The notes: generated by a model not told the origin, from the sequence alone. Counted from the first letter of the stretch, positions 17,328 through 24,251 are shown. The stretch is 64,000 nucleotides of DNA from Paenibacillus flagellatus (GCF_003217775.1 NZ_QJVJ01000001.1:558001-622000); one strand, 5' to 3'. Numbers and translations: made by a program.

Positions 17328-17396
17328 TTTTCTTTTTCCGGCCTTTTGGGTATAATAGCCTTAGTTTGTTTCGGAATCCTACTGGAGGTGCACCTC
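17328..17396 (+). promoter_or_regulatory. Promoter and RBS palindrome of the 36-residue gene
   Basis: A perfect -10 TATAAT is at 17351-17356. The best -35 at 17-bp spacing is only TTTTCT (17328-17333). The RBS GGAGGTG lies inside the perfect 12-base palindrome GAGGTGCACCTC (17385-17396), which could occlude it by dimer or hairpin pairing. Confidence 0.6.
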
Positions 17397-17399
17397 GAC

Positions 17400-17510
17400 A
17401 TGTCCATTTTCGCTTCTAGCACGTTCTGGCTTGTCATGGTCGTATTTACGCTTTTCGTCACTGCGATCTGCACGGCTTCTTATAACGAAGATAAAACCAA
17501 AGGGCTGTAA
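17400..17510 (+). CDS. Small single-pass membrane peptide, 36 residues
   Basis: ATG at 17400, nine bases after GGAGGTG, ending TAA at 17508-17510. The peptide has a short polar start, one hydrophobic helix (FWLVMVVFTLFVTAICTA, about 9-26) and a charged C-terminus (NEDKTKG). It has its own TATAAT promoter and a following terminator, which together make a real gene likely despite its size. I recognise no family. Possible roles include a membrane-complex accessory peptide or a toxin-like peptide, but no antitoxin partner is visible. Confidence 0.68.
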   Translation: MSIFASSTFWLVMVVFTLFVTAICTASYNEDKTKGL

Positions 17511-17530
17511 TACGCCATCATCGACGAGCG

Positions 17531-17572
17531 GCCGCTCGTTCCGTACTTCGCGTACGGGACGGAGCGGCTTTT
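17531..17572 (+). terminator. Terminator after the small membrane peptide gene
   Basis: GCCGCTCGTTCCGTAC (17531-17546) pairs with GTACGGGACGGAGCGGC (17552-17568) with minor bulges over a 5-base loop, followed by TTTT. It sits just before the convergent histidyl-tRNA synthetase gene. Confidence 0.75.
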
Positions 17573-17577
17573 GGCGT

Positions 17578-18927
17578 TTATCGGGGGTCTGTGGGTCTAT
17601 CGAAGCCCTCTTCGTTCAAGCTTCCTTTCGTCGCCCGTTCGACCCGATACAGCGCGCATTCGGCGGAAACGTCCGTCTCTTCGCCCGTCGTCAAATCCTT
17701 CAGCCGGACGCGGCCGGCCGCCGCCTCGTCCTCGCCGACGATGACGACGAACCGGACGCCCTGGGCGGACGCCGCGGCGAGGGCGCGCTTCAGCTTCCGG
17801 CCCGCGCTTTCGATGCCCGCACGCACGCCGGCGCTGCGGAACAGCGCCGCCGCCCGCAGCGTGTCGGCCAACGTATCGCCGAGCGGGACGAACCGGACGG
17901 CGGGACGCTCGTCCCGGGTGCCCCGTTCGCGGTACAGCTCGAGAATGGCGTCCAAGCCGAATGAGAGCCCGACCGCGGGAACGGCCCCTTCCCCGTCCGC
18001 GGCCAGCGTGCCGATCATCGCGTCGTACCGCCCTCCGCTCGCGACGCTGGAACGGAGCGAGCCGTCGGCCGCGAACCATTCATAGACGGTCCCGGTATAG
18101 AACGACAGCCCTCGCGATAAGAACGGATCGAACGCGCATACTTCGTCCAGTCCGACGGCATCGATCAGTTTCTCCAGCCGCCGCACCTCCCGCGTTCCCG
18201 GCGTATCCGCCAGCCCGTATCGCCGCACGAGGCTCTCGAAGTCCGCCGCTCCGCCGTTCCCGTTCCCGTAGGCGCTCTCGATCCAAGCGGCGATACGCCC
18301 GATCGTCTCGCCCGCCAGCCCGATGCCGCCAAGCTCGGCCGCCACGTCGTCCGCGCCGATCTTGTCCAGCTTATCCAGCGCCAGCATGACGGCCGGCGCG
18401 TCCGCTTCATCCACGCCGAGGCGCGACAGCAGCTCGCCGAGAAACCGGCGGTTGTTCCACCGGCAGACGGCGCCGATGCCGAGCTCGCGGAAGGCGCCGG
18501 CCGCCAGCAGCATCAGCTCCGCTTCCGCCTCGGGCCCTTCGACGCCGGCCACGTCCGCGTCGCACTGGGTAAACTCGCGCAGCCGCCCGCGCTTCACCGG
18601 CCCGTCCCGGAACACTTTGCCGATCTCGTACCGGCGGTACGGCCTCGGCAAGCCGGGGGTCGCGGCGACGACTTTGGCGAACGGCACGGTCAGGTCGTAC
18701 CGCAAGCCGAGCTGACGGCCGCCCTGGTCCGACAGGACGTACATCTCCTTTACGATCTCTTCGCCTCCCGCGTACTTGGACGTAAGCAGCGTCCGCTCGT
18801 TCAGGACGGGCGTCTCCATCGGCTCGAAGTCGTACAGCGCGAACTGCCTCTCCAGCACGCCGCGGATCCGGTTGCGCAGCCGTTGCTCCTCGCCCCGGTA
18901 ATCGGTCGTTCCTTTTACGTTTCCCAT
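17578..18927 (-). CDS. hisS: Histidyl-tRNA synthetase (paralogous HisS2-like form)
   Basis: 449 residues from the ATG at 18927 (RBS AAGGAG). Class II core: motif 1 region near residue 30-60, LRYDLTVPFAKVVA (about 88-101), motif 2 in YEIGKVFRDGPVKRGRLREF followed by TQCDADV (about 110-137), and the HisRS-specific RGLSFYTGTVYEWF (about 285) carrying the catalytic Arg. The C-terminal anticodon-binding domain includes VRFVVIVGEDE near 405. It would charge tRNA-His in the cytosol. The FRDGP-type motif 2 differs from the usual housekeeping bacterial HisRS and resembles the second HisRS of some Bacilli, so this may be a paralogue or the only copy. The 5' leader carries a candidate leader peptide with two adjacent His codons and a terminator. 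Confidence 0.92.
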   Translation of the reverse strand: MGNVKGTTDYRGEEQRLRNRIRGVLERQFALYDFEPMETPVLNERTLLTSKYAGGEEIVKEMYVLSDQGGRQLGLRYDLTVPFAKVVAATPGLPRPYRRYEIGKVFRDGPVKRGRLREFTQCDADVAGVEGPEAEAELMLLAAGAFRELGIGAVCRWNNRRFLGELLSRLGVDEADAPAVMLALDKLDKIGADDVAAELGGIGLAGETIGRIAAWIESAYGNGNGGAADFESLVRRYGLADTPGTREVRRLEKLIDAVGLDEVCAFDPFLSRGLSFYTGTVYEWFAADGSLRSSVASGGRYDAMIGTLAADGEGAVPAVGLSFGLDAILELYRERGTRDERPAVRFVPLGDTLADTLRAAALFRSAGVRAGIESAGRKLKRALAAASAQGVRFVVIVGEDEAAAGRVRLKDLTTGEETDVSAECALYRVERATKGSLNEEGFDRPTDPR

Positions 18928-18960
18928 GTGCAGCGCTCCTTTTCGAATCGAATAGAAAAT

Positions 18961-18992
18961 AAAAAACGCGCCGGACCTCTTGGTCCCGCGCG
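18961..18992 (-). terminator. Leader terminator/attenuator upstream of hisS
   Basis: On the minus strand CGCGCGGGACC (18992-18982) pairs with GGTCCGGCGCG (18977-18967) with one G-G mismatch over the loop AAGA, followed by six T residues. It lies between the hisS promoter/leader peptide and the hisS RBS, so it must be read through for expression. Confidence 0.82.
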
Positions 18993-19058
18993 CTTCGTAT
19001 GCCGCAGGGAGGCCAACGCGAACAGCGCCAGCCCGCCCCGATGTTTTCGAAAGGCGTG

Positions 19059-19109
19059 CTAACGCTTCGTGCGATGATGAAGTTGTGCGAACGGACCGAA
19101 TCGACTCAC
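19059..19109 (-). CDS. Candidate His-rich leader peptide of hisS
   Basis: A GTG at 19109 follows a strong RBS (GAAGGAGG) by 9 bases and opens a 16-codon frame, MSRFGPFAQLHHRTKR, ending TAG at 19061-19059. Codons 11 and 12 are CAT CAT. The frame lies between a promoter (-10 TATAAT 19150-19145) and the terminator at 18992-18961. Two His codons shortly before the stop, upstream of a terminator and a histidyl-tRNA synthetase, fit ribosome-mediated attenuation. This is inferred. Bacilli more often use T-box leaders for synthetases, but no T-box sequence is visible here. A GCGT-TAGC-ACGC mini-stem spans the stop codon. Confidence 0.6.
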   Translation of the reverse strand: MSRFGPFAQLHHRTKR

Positions 19110-19144
19110 GGCGTCCGCCTCCTTCTTCTGCGTAATTGGTGTTT

Positions 19145-19173
19145 ATTATAGCCGACTTGAATCCGCCGCGCAA
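19145..19173 (-). promoter_or_regulatory. Promoter of the hisS leader
   Basis: On the minus strand, -35-like TTGCGC (19173-19168), 17-base spacer and a perfect -10 TATAAT (19150-19145). Transcription would begin near 19138, about 210 bases before the hisS ATG. Confidence 0.7.
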
Positions 19174-19194
19174 CCGGACTTTCCTATGCAAAAG

Positions 19195-19227
19195 AAAAAA
19201 ACATTGCCGGCCGACACGCCTGCAATG
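19195..19227 (-). terminator. Terminator of the AbrB-like gene
   Basis: On the minus strand CATTGC and GGC pair with GCC and GCAATG (19227-19202) around one mismatch, followed by seven T residues (19201-19195). It separates the AbrB-like gene from the hisS promoter. Confidence 0.75.
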
Positions 19228-19287
19228 CTTCGGTTGAAAACGTCCCGATCGGTTCCCGCGAGCCTTGCAACCGCATGCGTGAAGCGG

Positions 19288-19536
19288 TTACAATCGCACC
19301 TGCGTCATCTCTCTCAAGCAATTCGTGCAAATATGCTTCTCTCTGTACTCCGTTACCCCGTTCATGTCTCCGCAAAACACGCATTTGGGGCGATACCGCT
19401 CCAGCAAGATATGATCGCCGGATACCAGAATTTCCACGGGGTCCCCTTCGTTCATCCGGTATCGCTTGCGCAGCGATTTGGGCAGGACGATGCGGCCCAG
19501 TTGGTCCACCTTCCGTACGACGCCTGCAGGTCTCAT
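19288..19536 (-). CDS. AbrB/SpoVT-family transition-state regulator with zinc-ribbon-like tail
   Basis: 82 residues. The N-terminal swapped-hairpin AbrB domain is clear (GVVRKVDQLGRIVLPKSLRK, then GDPVEILVSGDHILLERY, residues 5-50). The C-terminal part has CVFCG and CTNC pairs (about residues 52-75), a likely zinc-binding knuckle that Bacillus subtilis AbrB lacks and that replaces its usual tetramerisation tail. It should bind DNA as a dimer and control stationary-phase or sporulation genes. RBS GAGGTGAG precedes the ATG. A sigma-H-like promoter lies about 70 bases upstream. Confidence 0.92.
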   Translation of the reverse strand: MRPAGVVRKVDQLGRIVLPKSLRKRYRMNEGDPVEILVSGDHILLERYRPKCVFCGDMNGVTEYREKHICTNCLREMTQVRL

Positions 19537-19605
19537 CTCGACTCACCTCGCTTTTTTCCATGAAAGTAGCCGGTTTCCACGCATATGTTCCACTTCCAAC
19601 ATTAT

Positions 19606-19634
19606 GAATTCGCCGGATTTCTACAAATTCCTGC
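19606..19634 (-). promoter_or_regulatory. Sigma-H-like promoter of the AbrB-like gene
   Basis: On the minus strand GCAGGAATT, 11 bases, GGCGAATTC fits the sigma-H consensus RnAGGAWWW-N11/12-RnnGAATWW with one mismatch. It lies 70-98 bases upstream of the ATG at 19536. Predicts expression at the transition to stationary phase. Confidence 0.55.
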
Positions 19635-19691
19635 AAGGAAAAAAGCGTTTTCGTCAACTCGACCGCGTAATGTTGGCGTTGCGGCTTCCCT

Positions 19692-20156
19692 TTATGTCAG
19701 CCCCAGGAAGCCGTTCTGGCGAAGCCCCTCGAACAGGACGATCGCCGCCGAATTGGACAGGTTGAGCGATCGGACCGCGTCCGTCATCGGCATCCGGATG
19801 CACGTCTCCCGGTTGGCCTCGATGAGTTCCGGCGGCAGCCCTTTCGTTTCTTTGCCGAATACGAACACGTCGCCGTCCTCGTAGCGGAATTCCGTATAAA
19901 GCCGCTGCGCCTTCGTCGTCGCGAAGAAAAACCGGCGGTCCGCCAAGGCGGCGCGCAGCTCCCCGAACGAATCGTAATAGTTCACGTCGACCGAATGCCA
20001 ATAATCGAGCCCGGCCCGCTTGAGCGTCTTGTCGTCCGTGCGGAAGCCGAGCGGGCGGACGAGATGGAGCGGCGTACCGGTAGCGGCGCACGTGCGGGCG
20101 ATATTGCCGGTGTTGGCGGGAATTTCGGGTTCGACCAGTACGATATGGAAAGACAC
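19692..20156 (-). CDS. trmL: tRNA (cytidine(34)-2'-O)-methyltransferase TrmL
   Basis: 154 residues, the standard length for TrmL (SPOUT superfamily, trefoil-knot methyltransferase). Motifs: LVEPEIPANTGNIARTCAAT (about 7-26), DYWHSVDV near 52, FVFGKETKGLPPEL (about 97-110), IRMPMTDAVRSLNLSNSAAI (about 119-138). It methylates the wobble ribose of tRNA-Leu isoacceptors using S-adenosylmethionine. The start is GTG with GAGGTG about 10 bases upstream. A -10 TATAAT on the minus strand is at 20218-20213, inside the divergent region shared with the response regulator. Confidence 0.96.
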   Translation of the reverse strand: MSFHIVLVEPEIPANTGNIARTCAATGTPLHLVRPLGFRTDDKTLKRAGLDYWHSVDVNYYDSFGELRAALADRRFFFATTKAQRLYTEFRYEDGDVFVFGKETKGLPPELIEANRETCIRMPMTDAVRSLNLSNSAAIVLFEGLRQNGFLGLT

Positions 20157-20238
20157 GTTAAACGTTCACCTCGCTGATGTTGTAGCGCCTCGTCTTGTCT
20201 TGCACGTTACCCATTATACATGAACCGGGACGAAAATT

Positions 20239-20266
20239 TTAACATCCAGTTTACGAAACATTAATC
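20239..20266 (+). promoter_or_regulatory. Candidate Pho-box direct repeats
   Basis: TTAACA (20239-20244), TTTACG (20250-20255) and TTAATC (20261-20266) are spaced by five bases, giving an 11-base period like the TTAACA-type repeats bound by PhoP in Bacillus. Only the first unit is a perfect match. The site precedes a PhoP-like regulator gene by about 60 bases and suggests autoregulation. Confidence 0.4.
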
Positions 20267-20325
20267 TTGTCATGATCTACGGAGGCGATAATAGGACCAT
20301 ATGATTCGCAGGAAGGGAGACGACG

Positions 20326-21039
20326 ATGAACAAGAAGAAAATTTTGGTCGTAGACGACGAACCTTCGATCTCCATGCTCATCGATTTCAACCTCAAATTG
20401 GTCGGTTACGACGTACAGTGCGTATACGACGGGGAAGCCGTCTTTGATGTCATTCCGCAATTTCGTCCCGATTTGATCGTGCTCGACCTGATGCTCCCGA
20501 AGCTGGACGGCATCCAGGTATGCAAGCGGCTGCGCGAGCAGAACAATCTCGTGCCGATCATCATGCTGACGGCGCTGCAGGATTTGTCGGACAAAATCGC
20601 CGGGCTCGACAACGGCGCGGACGATTATATGACGAAGCCGTTCAGCCCGCAGGAGCTCATCTCGCGCATCCAGGCGATTATGCGCCGCACGGGCGCCCTG
20701 CCGACGGCCGAGCCGGAATCGATGCAAATCGGCCCGATCCGCATTTTGCCCGAACAGCGCGAAGTGACGCTGAACGGCGAATCGATCGAGCTGACGCCGA
20801 AGGAGTTCGAGCTGCTCTTGTTTTTGTGCAAGCACCGCGGCAAAGTGCTGAGCCGCCAGCAGCTGCTGCACGGCGTATGGGACTATCACTTCATCGGCGA
20901 CACGCGCATCGTCGACGTCCATATCAGCCATCTGCGCGACAAAATCGAGAAAAACGCCCGCAATCCGGAATATATCGTTACGATCCGCAACGTCGGCTAC
21001 AAGCTGACCGAGCCGGTCGTGAAGGAATCGCTGGCGTAA
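20326..21039 (+). CDS. PhoP-like OmpR-family response regulator (no adjacent kinase)
   Basis: 237 residues. Receiver: acidic pair in ILVVDDE, phosphoacceptor in DLIVLDLMLPKLDG (about 53), conserved Lys in DDYMTKPFSP (about 105). The winged-helix C-terminus has ELTPKEFELLLFLCKHRGKV and DTRIVDVHISHLRDKIE, closely resembling Bacillus PhoP. It should bind direct-repeat operators once phosphorylated. No histidine kinase gene follows (next is a convergent TetR gene), so the partner is elsewhere or it is an orphan. RBS AGGAAGGGAG precedes the ATG. Confidence 0.9.
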   Translation: MNKKKILVVDDEPSISMLIDFNLKLVGYDVQCVYDGEAVFDVIPQFRPDLIVLDLMLPKLDGIQVCKRLREQNNLVPIIMLTALQDLSDKIAGLDNGADDYMTKPFSPQELISRIQAIMRRTGALPTAEPESMQIGPIRILPEQREVTLNGESIELTPKEFELLLFLCKHRGKVLSRQQLLHGVWDYHFIGDTRIVDVHISHLRDKIEKNARNPEYIVTIRNVGYKLTEPVVKESLA

Positions 21040-21087
21040 ACGCGGCATCGTCCGGCCGATTATCCGGCCGGAGGGCGATAAACGGGA

Positions 21088-21124
21088 AAGCCGGGGGCTC
21101 TTACGGGAGTCCCCCGGCTTGTTC
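21088..21124. terminator. Terminator between convergent genes
   Basis: AAGCCGGGGG (21088-21097) pairs perfectly with CCCCCGGCTT (21111-21120), with inner partial pairing. It lies between the response-regulator stop and the tetR-type stop. The T-tracts are short on both strands. Confidence 0.65.
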
Positions 21125-21169
21125 GCGTTCGGAGCGCGTTCCCGGGCGAAGCCGCCCCGGCGAATGCCG

Positions 21170-21769
21170 TTACAGCCGGAAGCTGCTCTCGAGATGCTCC
21201 AGCGCCTCGTCGATCGTATCGATATAATCGGCTTCCGGATGCTCGGAGCAGAACAGATGCGACGAGATGACCGTTCCGGTAATGGCGCCGGCGTAGGTCA
21301 GCACCGACAAGTCGCTGCCGCTTCGCCCGAGCCGGCCGCCGATCAACTCGGCGAGCATGCCGACGGACTGCGTCGTATTGTTCAGCATCGCCGCCCGCAG
21401 CTCGGGATACGCCATCGTGAGCGACATCCGCTCCCGGATCGCGCGCCGTTCCTCGTCCGGGATGAGCGCGGCGCTCGTCTTGATCGCCTCGCGGAACGCC
21501 CGGATCGGGGTCAGCTCCGGCGGCTGGGCCCGGAACGCTTCGATCAGCATCGGGTCGAAATCGTCCTCCGTGACGAGCGCTTCCTTCGTCGGGAAATACC
21601 GGAATAGTGTGCTCGGCGATACGTCGGACGCGTCGGCGATCTGCTCGATCGTCGTCTCGTGGTAGCCCTGCTCGCGGAACAGCCGCAGCGCGTTTTGCTG
21701 AATCGTCGATTTCGTCTTTGCTTTTTTTCGTTCGCGAAGCCCGGGCTTCGTTCGGTCGTCTGCGGTCAC
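21170..21769 (-). CDS. TetR-family repressor
   Basis: 199 residues. The N-terminal helix-turn-helix is typical (NALRLFREQGYHETTIEQIA followed by DASDVSPSTLFRYFPTKEAL, about residues 25-65). The C-terminal ~130 residues are a helical ligand domain without recognisable specificity. It lies directly downstream of an MFS drug-exporter gene on the same strand and is the likely repressor of that gene. It may have its own promoter (TTGTCC-18-TACACT) overlapped by an inverted repeat. Confidence 0.93.
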   Translation of the reverse strand: MTADDRTKPGLRERKKAKTKSTIQQNALRLFREQGYHETTIEQIADASDVSPSTLFRYFPTKEALVTEDDFDPMLIEAFRAQPPELTPIRAFREAIKTSAALIPDEERRAIRERMSLTMAYPELRAAMLNNTTQSVGMLAELIGGRLGRSGSDLSVLTYAGAITGTVISSHLFCSEHPEADYIDTIDEALEHLESSFRL

Positions 21770-21793
21770 ATGCCACGCCTCCCGCTCGCTATG

Positions 21794-21839
21794 ACTGGTG
21801 GTTGTATCCAGTGTACCGTATTTCCCGGGCTTCGGACAA
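21794..21839 (-). promoter_or_regulatory. Promoter and inverted repeat upstream of tetR-type gene
   Basis: On the minus strand TTGTCC (21839-21834), 18-base spacer, TACACT (21815-21810). The -10 is overlapped by ACTGG-N9-CCAGT (21794-21812), a possible operator. Confidence 0.5.
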
Positions 21840-21841
21840 CG

Positions 21842-23353
21842 TTACAGGCCGATCTCCTTCGATGCGCCGGCAGCGGAGGAACCGTTCGGCAAAAACGCCA
21901 GCGCCAGCAGCATGCCGACGACGGCGATCCCCCCGCATATCCACAGCATCATCCCCATCCCGTGCACGAACGACTCCCGGACGGAGGCGAGCAGCGGCTC
22001 CGCCGCCGCCCGCCGCGCGACGGCCAGACCGGCGGCGGCGCTTTGGCGGACCGTCTGCGCGATCGATTCGGGCAGCCCGGTTACGTCCACGCTCCCGCGA
22101 TAGCTCGCGTTCAACGCGGCGCCGAGCAGCGCCACCCCGAACGAGCCTCCGACCTGGCGCATCGCCATGATAAGAGCCGAGCCGACGCCGCTTCGCTCCG
22201 CGGACAGCTCGCCCAGCGCGGCGTCCATCGTGGTCGGCATCGCCAAGCCGAGGCCGATGCCGGCCGCCGTCATCCAGAGAGCGGCGAAGCCGTAGCCGCT
22301 GTCCGTCCCCGTCGCGGCTCCCGCCGCCAGCGCGGCCGCCAGCGCGAGAAAGCCGGTCGCGGCGACGAGCTTGGCCCCCATCTTCGGAATTAGGCCGTCC
22401 GCCGATTTCGCCCCGACGATCAGCCCGCCGATCAGCGGCAGCAGCCGCAGTCCGGTGCCGAGTGCATCGGCCCCCTGCACCGCTTGAAAATATTGCGGCA
22501 TCGCGAACAGCAAGCCGAAAATCGCGAACGATACCGTCGTCGCGAGGATCGTCCCCCACGTAAACCGGGCCGAACGAAACAGCGACAGATCGACCAGACC
22601 ATGGGCGGTCCGGCGCTGCCAAAGGACAAATACGGCGAGCACCGCTACACCCGCCGCCATCGAGGCGAGCGCGGCCGTATCGGACCAGCCGCGCTCGCCG
22701 GCGCGGATGACGCCGTACGTGACGGCGACGAGACCGAGGCTCGACGTCAGCACGCCGAAGACGTCCATGCGCGAACGGGCTTGGCTGCGGGATTCCGGCA
22801 TGAGCGCGCCTACGGCGACGATCGCAATCGCGATGAGGGGCACGTTGATCAGGAATACCGCCCCCCACTCGTAATGCTTCAGCAGCCAGCCGCCGGCGAT
22901 CGGGCCGAGCGGGATGCCGAGCATGTTCGCCGAAGCCCATACCATCATCGCCTTCGTCCGCTCCGCCCCTTCGAACAGGACGGGGAGAATGGACATCGAG
23001 AGCGGGATGAGGAACGCCGCCCCGAGCCCGAGGAAGGCGCGCATCGCGATCAGCATATCGGGCGTGCCGGAATAGGCGCATGCGGCCGAAGCCGCACCGA
23101 ACAGGGCGAGGGCGACGAGCAGCAGCCTCTTGCGGCCGAACCGGTCGCCCAGCATGCCGGCCGGGAGCAGAACGGCGGCCAGCACGAGATTGTACGAGTC
23201 GACGATCCATTGCAGCTCGCTCGTCGAGGCGGCCAATTCGGTCGCCAGCGTCGGCAGCGCCACGTTCAAAATCGTCATGTCGAGCCCGACCGCGAGCAGG
23301 CCGAAGCTGAGGGCGCCGAGCACCCACCATTTGCGCGTATCGTTCGTACGCAT
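21842..23353 (-). CDS. DHA2-family MFS multidrug exporter (EmrB/QacA type)
   Basis: 503 residues from the ATG at 23353, with AAAGGTGG eight bases upstream. An in-frame GTG four codons earlier is too close to that RBS. About 14 membrane helices are expected. The DHA2 signatures are LDMTILNVALPTLATEL (motif D1, about 25-41), QWIVDSYNLVLAAVLLPAGM and motif A GDRFGRKRLLLV (about 70-81). It should export hydrophobic or cationic compounds by proton antiport. Its promoter contains a perfect ACCGTT-A-AACGGT operator, so repression by the TetR protein encoded downstream is likely. Confidence 0.94.
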   Translation of the reverse strand: MRTNDTRKWWVLGALSFGLLAVGLDMTILNVALPTLATELAASTSELQWIVDSYNLVLAAVLLPAGMLGDRFGRKRLLLVALALFGAASAACAYSGTPDMLIAMRAFLGLGAAFLIPLSMSILPVLFEGAERTKAMMVWASANMLGIPLGPIAGGWLLKHYEWGAVFLINVPLIAIAIVAVGALMPESRSQARSRMDVFGVLTSSLGLVAVTYGVIRAGERGWSDTAALASMAAGVAVLAVFVLWQRRTAHGLVDLSLFRSARFTWGTILATTVSFAIFGLLFAMPQYFQAVQGADALGTGLRLLPLIGGLIVGAKSADGLIPKMGAKLVAATGFLALAAALAAGAATGTDSGYGFAALWMTAAGIGLGLAMPTTMDAALGELSAERSGVGSALIMAMRQVGGSFGVALLGAALNASYRGSVDVTGLPESIAQTVRQSAAAGLAVARRAAAEPLLASVRESFVHGMGMMLWICGGIAVVGMLLALAFLPNGSSAAGASKEIGL

Positions 23354-23372
23354 CGAGCATTCCACCTTTCGA

Positions 23373-23426
23373 ACCGTTAAACGGTCAATATAGTGGAAGT
23401 TTATATAAAATGAAAGTAACTGTCAA
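23373..23426 (-). promoter_or_regulatory. MFS exporter promoter with TetR-type operator
   Basis: On the minus strand TTGACA (23426-23421), 17-base spacer, TAAACT (23403-23398). Just downstream is the perfect 13-base inverted repeat ACCGTTAAACGGT (23373-23385), well placed for repression. Confidence 0.72.
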
Positions 23427-23514
23427 GTTATATTGAATGTCATAATTTATCGTGAAAACGTACCGATAGATTTCCTCCGATCCGTCGGACGGTTGTAGTA
23501 CACTAAGAAAAACG

Positions 23515-23551
23515 TCTCCCGACAGCAGGTTAAACCCGACCTGCCGGGAGA
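23515..23551 (+). promoter_or_regulatory. Leader hairpin upstream of the 204-residue unknown gene
   Basis: TCTCCCG (23515-23521) pairs with CGGGAGA (23545-23551), and GCAGGT (23525-23530) with ACCTGC (23539-23544), separated by a 3-base bulge. No T-tract follows. It sits about 15 bases before the RBS and could affect translation or mRNA stability. Confidence 0.5.
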
Positions 23552-23579
23552 ACCCATCCCTTGCAAGGAGTGAAGCCGA

Positions 23580-24194
23580 ATGGCATGGAGCGAGCTGCGC
23601 AGAATACCGAATGCCTACAATGACGAAATCCGGCAAATCGACGAGACGATGATTTCGCTTCTCGTCGAACGGAGAACGAAAACCGGGGGAAAACGGTTTT
23701 TCCCCGAGCCCGACGTACTGGAGCAATGGAGCGAGCGGTTCGGATTGGACGCCGCGCAGCTCGGCCTGCTGCTCCATCTTTGGAACGAAGGCGCCCGTCC
23801 GGCCGTCCCGTCCGACAAGGGGGCGCTGCTCGGCGTGCTGCCCCTCATGAAGAAAACGTGCGCCGACGGCTGCGAGTACGTGCTCACCCACGCCATGCAG
23901 TTCGAGCACGTCAGTGTCGTCGAGCTCGATATCGCGATCGACCGGACGGGGACGGACGCGGAGCGGCTGCATTTGAAGCCGCAGCTCCAGCTCGTCGTAC
24001 TCGGCGATCGCGAATACTCCGTCTCGCGGCAAGGCGCGCGCGGAGGCGGGGGAACGGCGCACCTGACGTTCCGCGTCTCGCCTCCCCTGCCCGACCCGAT
24101 CGGGGACGTCCGTTTCACGCTCGTGCCGATGGCGATGCAGCTTCATTCGGAGCCGAAGGAGCTGGTGCTGGACAAGCAGGTCGACTTCGGCTGA
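23580..24194 (+). CDS. Protein of unknown function with chorismate-mutase-like N-terminal helix
   Basis: 204 residues, no signal peptide or membrane helix. Residues ~15-35 (DEIRQIDETMISLLVERRTK) match the first helix of AroQ-type chorismate mutases (I-D-x(5)-L-L-x-x-R), including the basic residues that bind the substrate carboxylates. The following sequence FFPEPDVLEQWSERFGLD resembles the second-helix start. The C-terminal ~100 residues are beta-rich and unlike any mutase I know. It stands alone between an exporter and a sigma-factor operon, with its own RBS (AAGGAG) and a leader hairpin. Enzymatic activity should not be assumed. Confidence 0.8.
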   Translation: MAWSELRRIPNAYNDEIRQIDETMISLLVERRTKTGGKRFFPEPDVLEQWSERFGLDAAQLGLLLHLWNEGARPAVPSDKGALLGVLPLMKKTCADGCEYVLTHAMQFEHVSVVELDIAIDRTGTDAERLHLKPQLQLVVLGDREYSVSRQGARGGGGTAHLTFRVSPPLPDPIGDVRFTLVPMAMQLHSEPKELVLDKQVDFG

Positions 24195-24215
24195 GCTTGT
24201 TCCGCCCCTGCCGCC

Positions 24216-24251
24216 ACGACCGTCCCGACCTTGCGCCGGGGCGGTCGTTTC
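24216..24251 (+). terminator. Terminator after the 204-residue gene
   Basis: ACGACCG (24216-24222) pairs with CGGTCGT (24242-24248), with inner CCCG/CGGG pairing, then TTT. It separates the unknown gene from the sigma-factor operon. Confidence 0.7.

Noticed and set aside
18928-19160. T-box riboswitch upstream of hisS
   Set aside because: I read the minus strand for the AGGGTGG-N-ACC T-box sequence and found none. The only strong structures are the terminator and the leader ORF context.
17578-19191. A 537-residue version of the histidyl-tRNA synthetase starting at 19191
   Set aside because: The extra N-terminal part runs through the leader, terminator and promoter, has no RBS and does not resemble HisRS. 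The ATG at 18927 has an AAGGAG.
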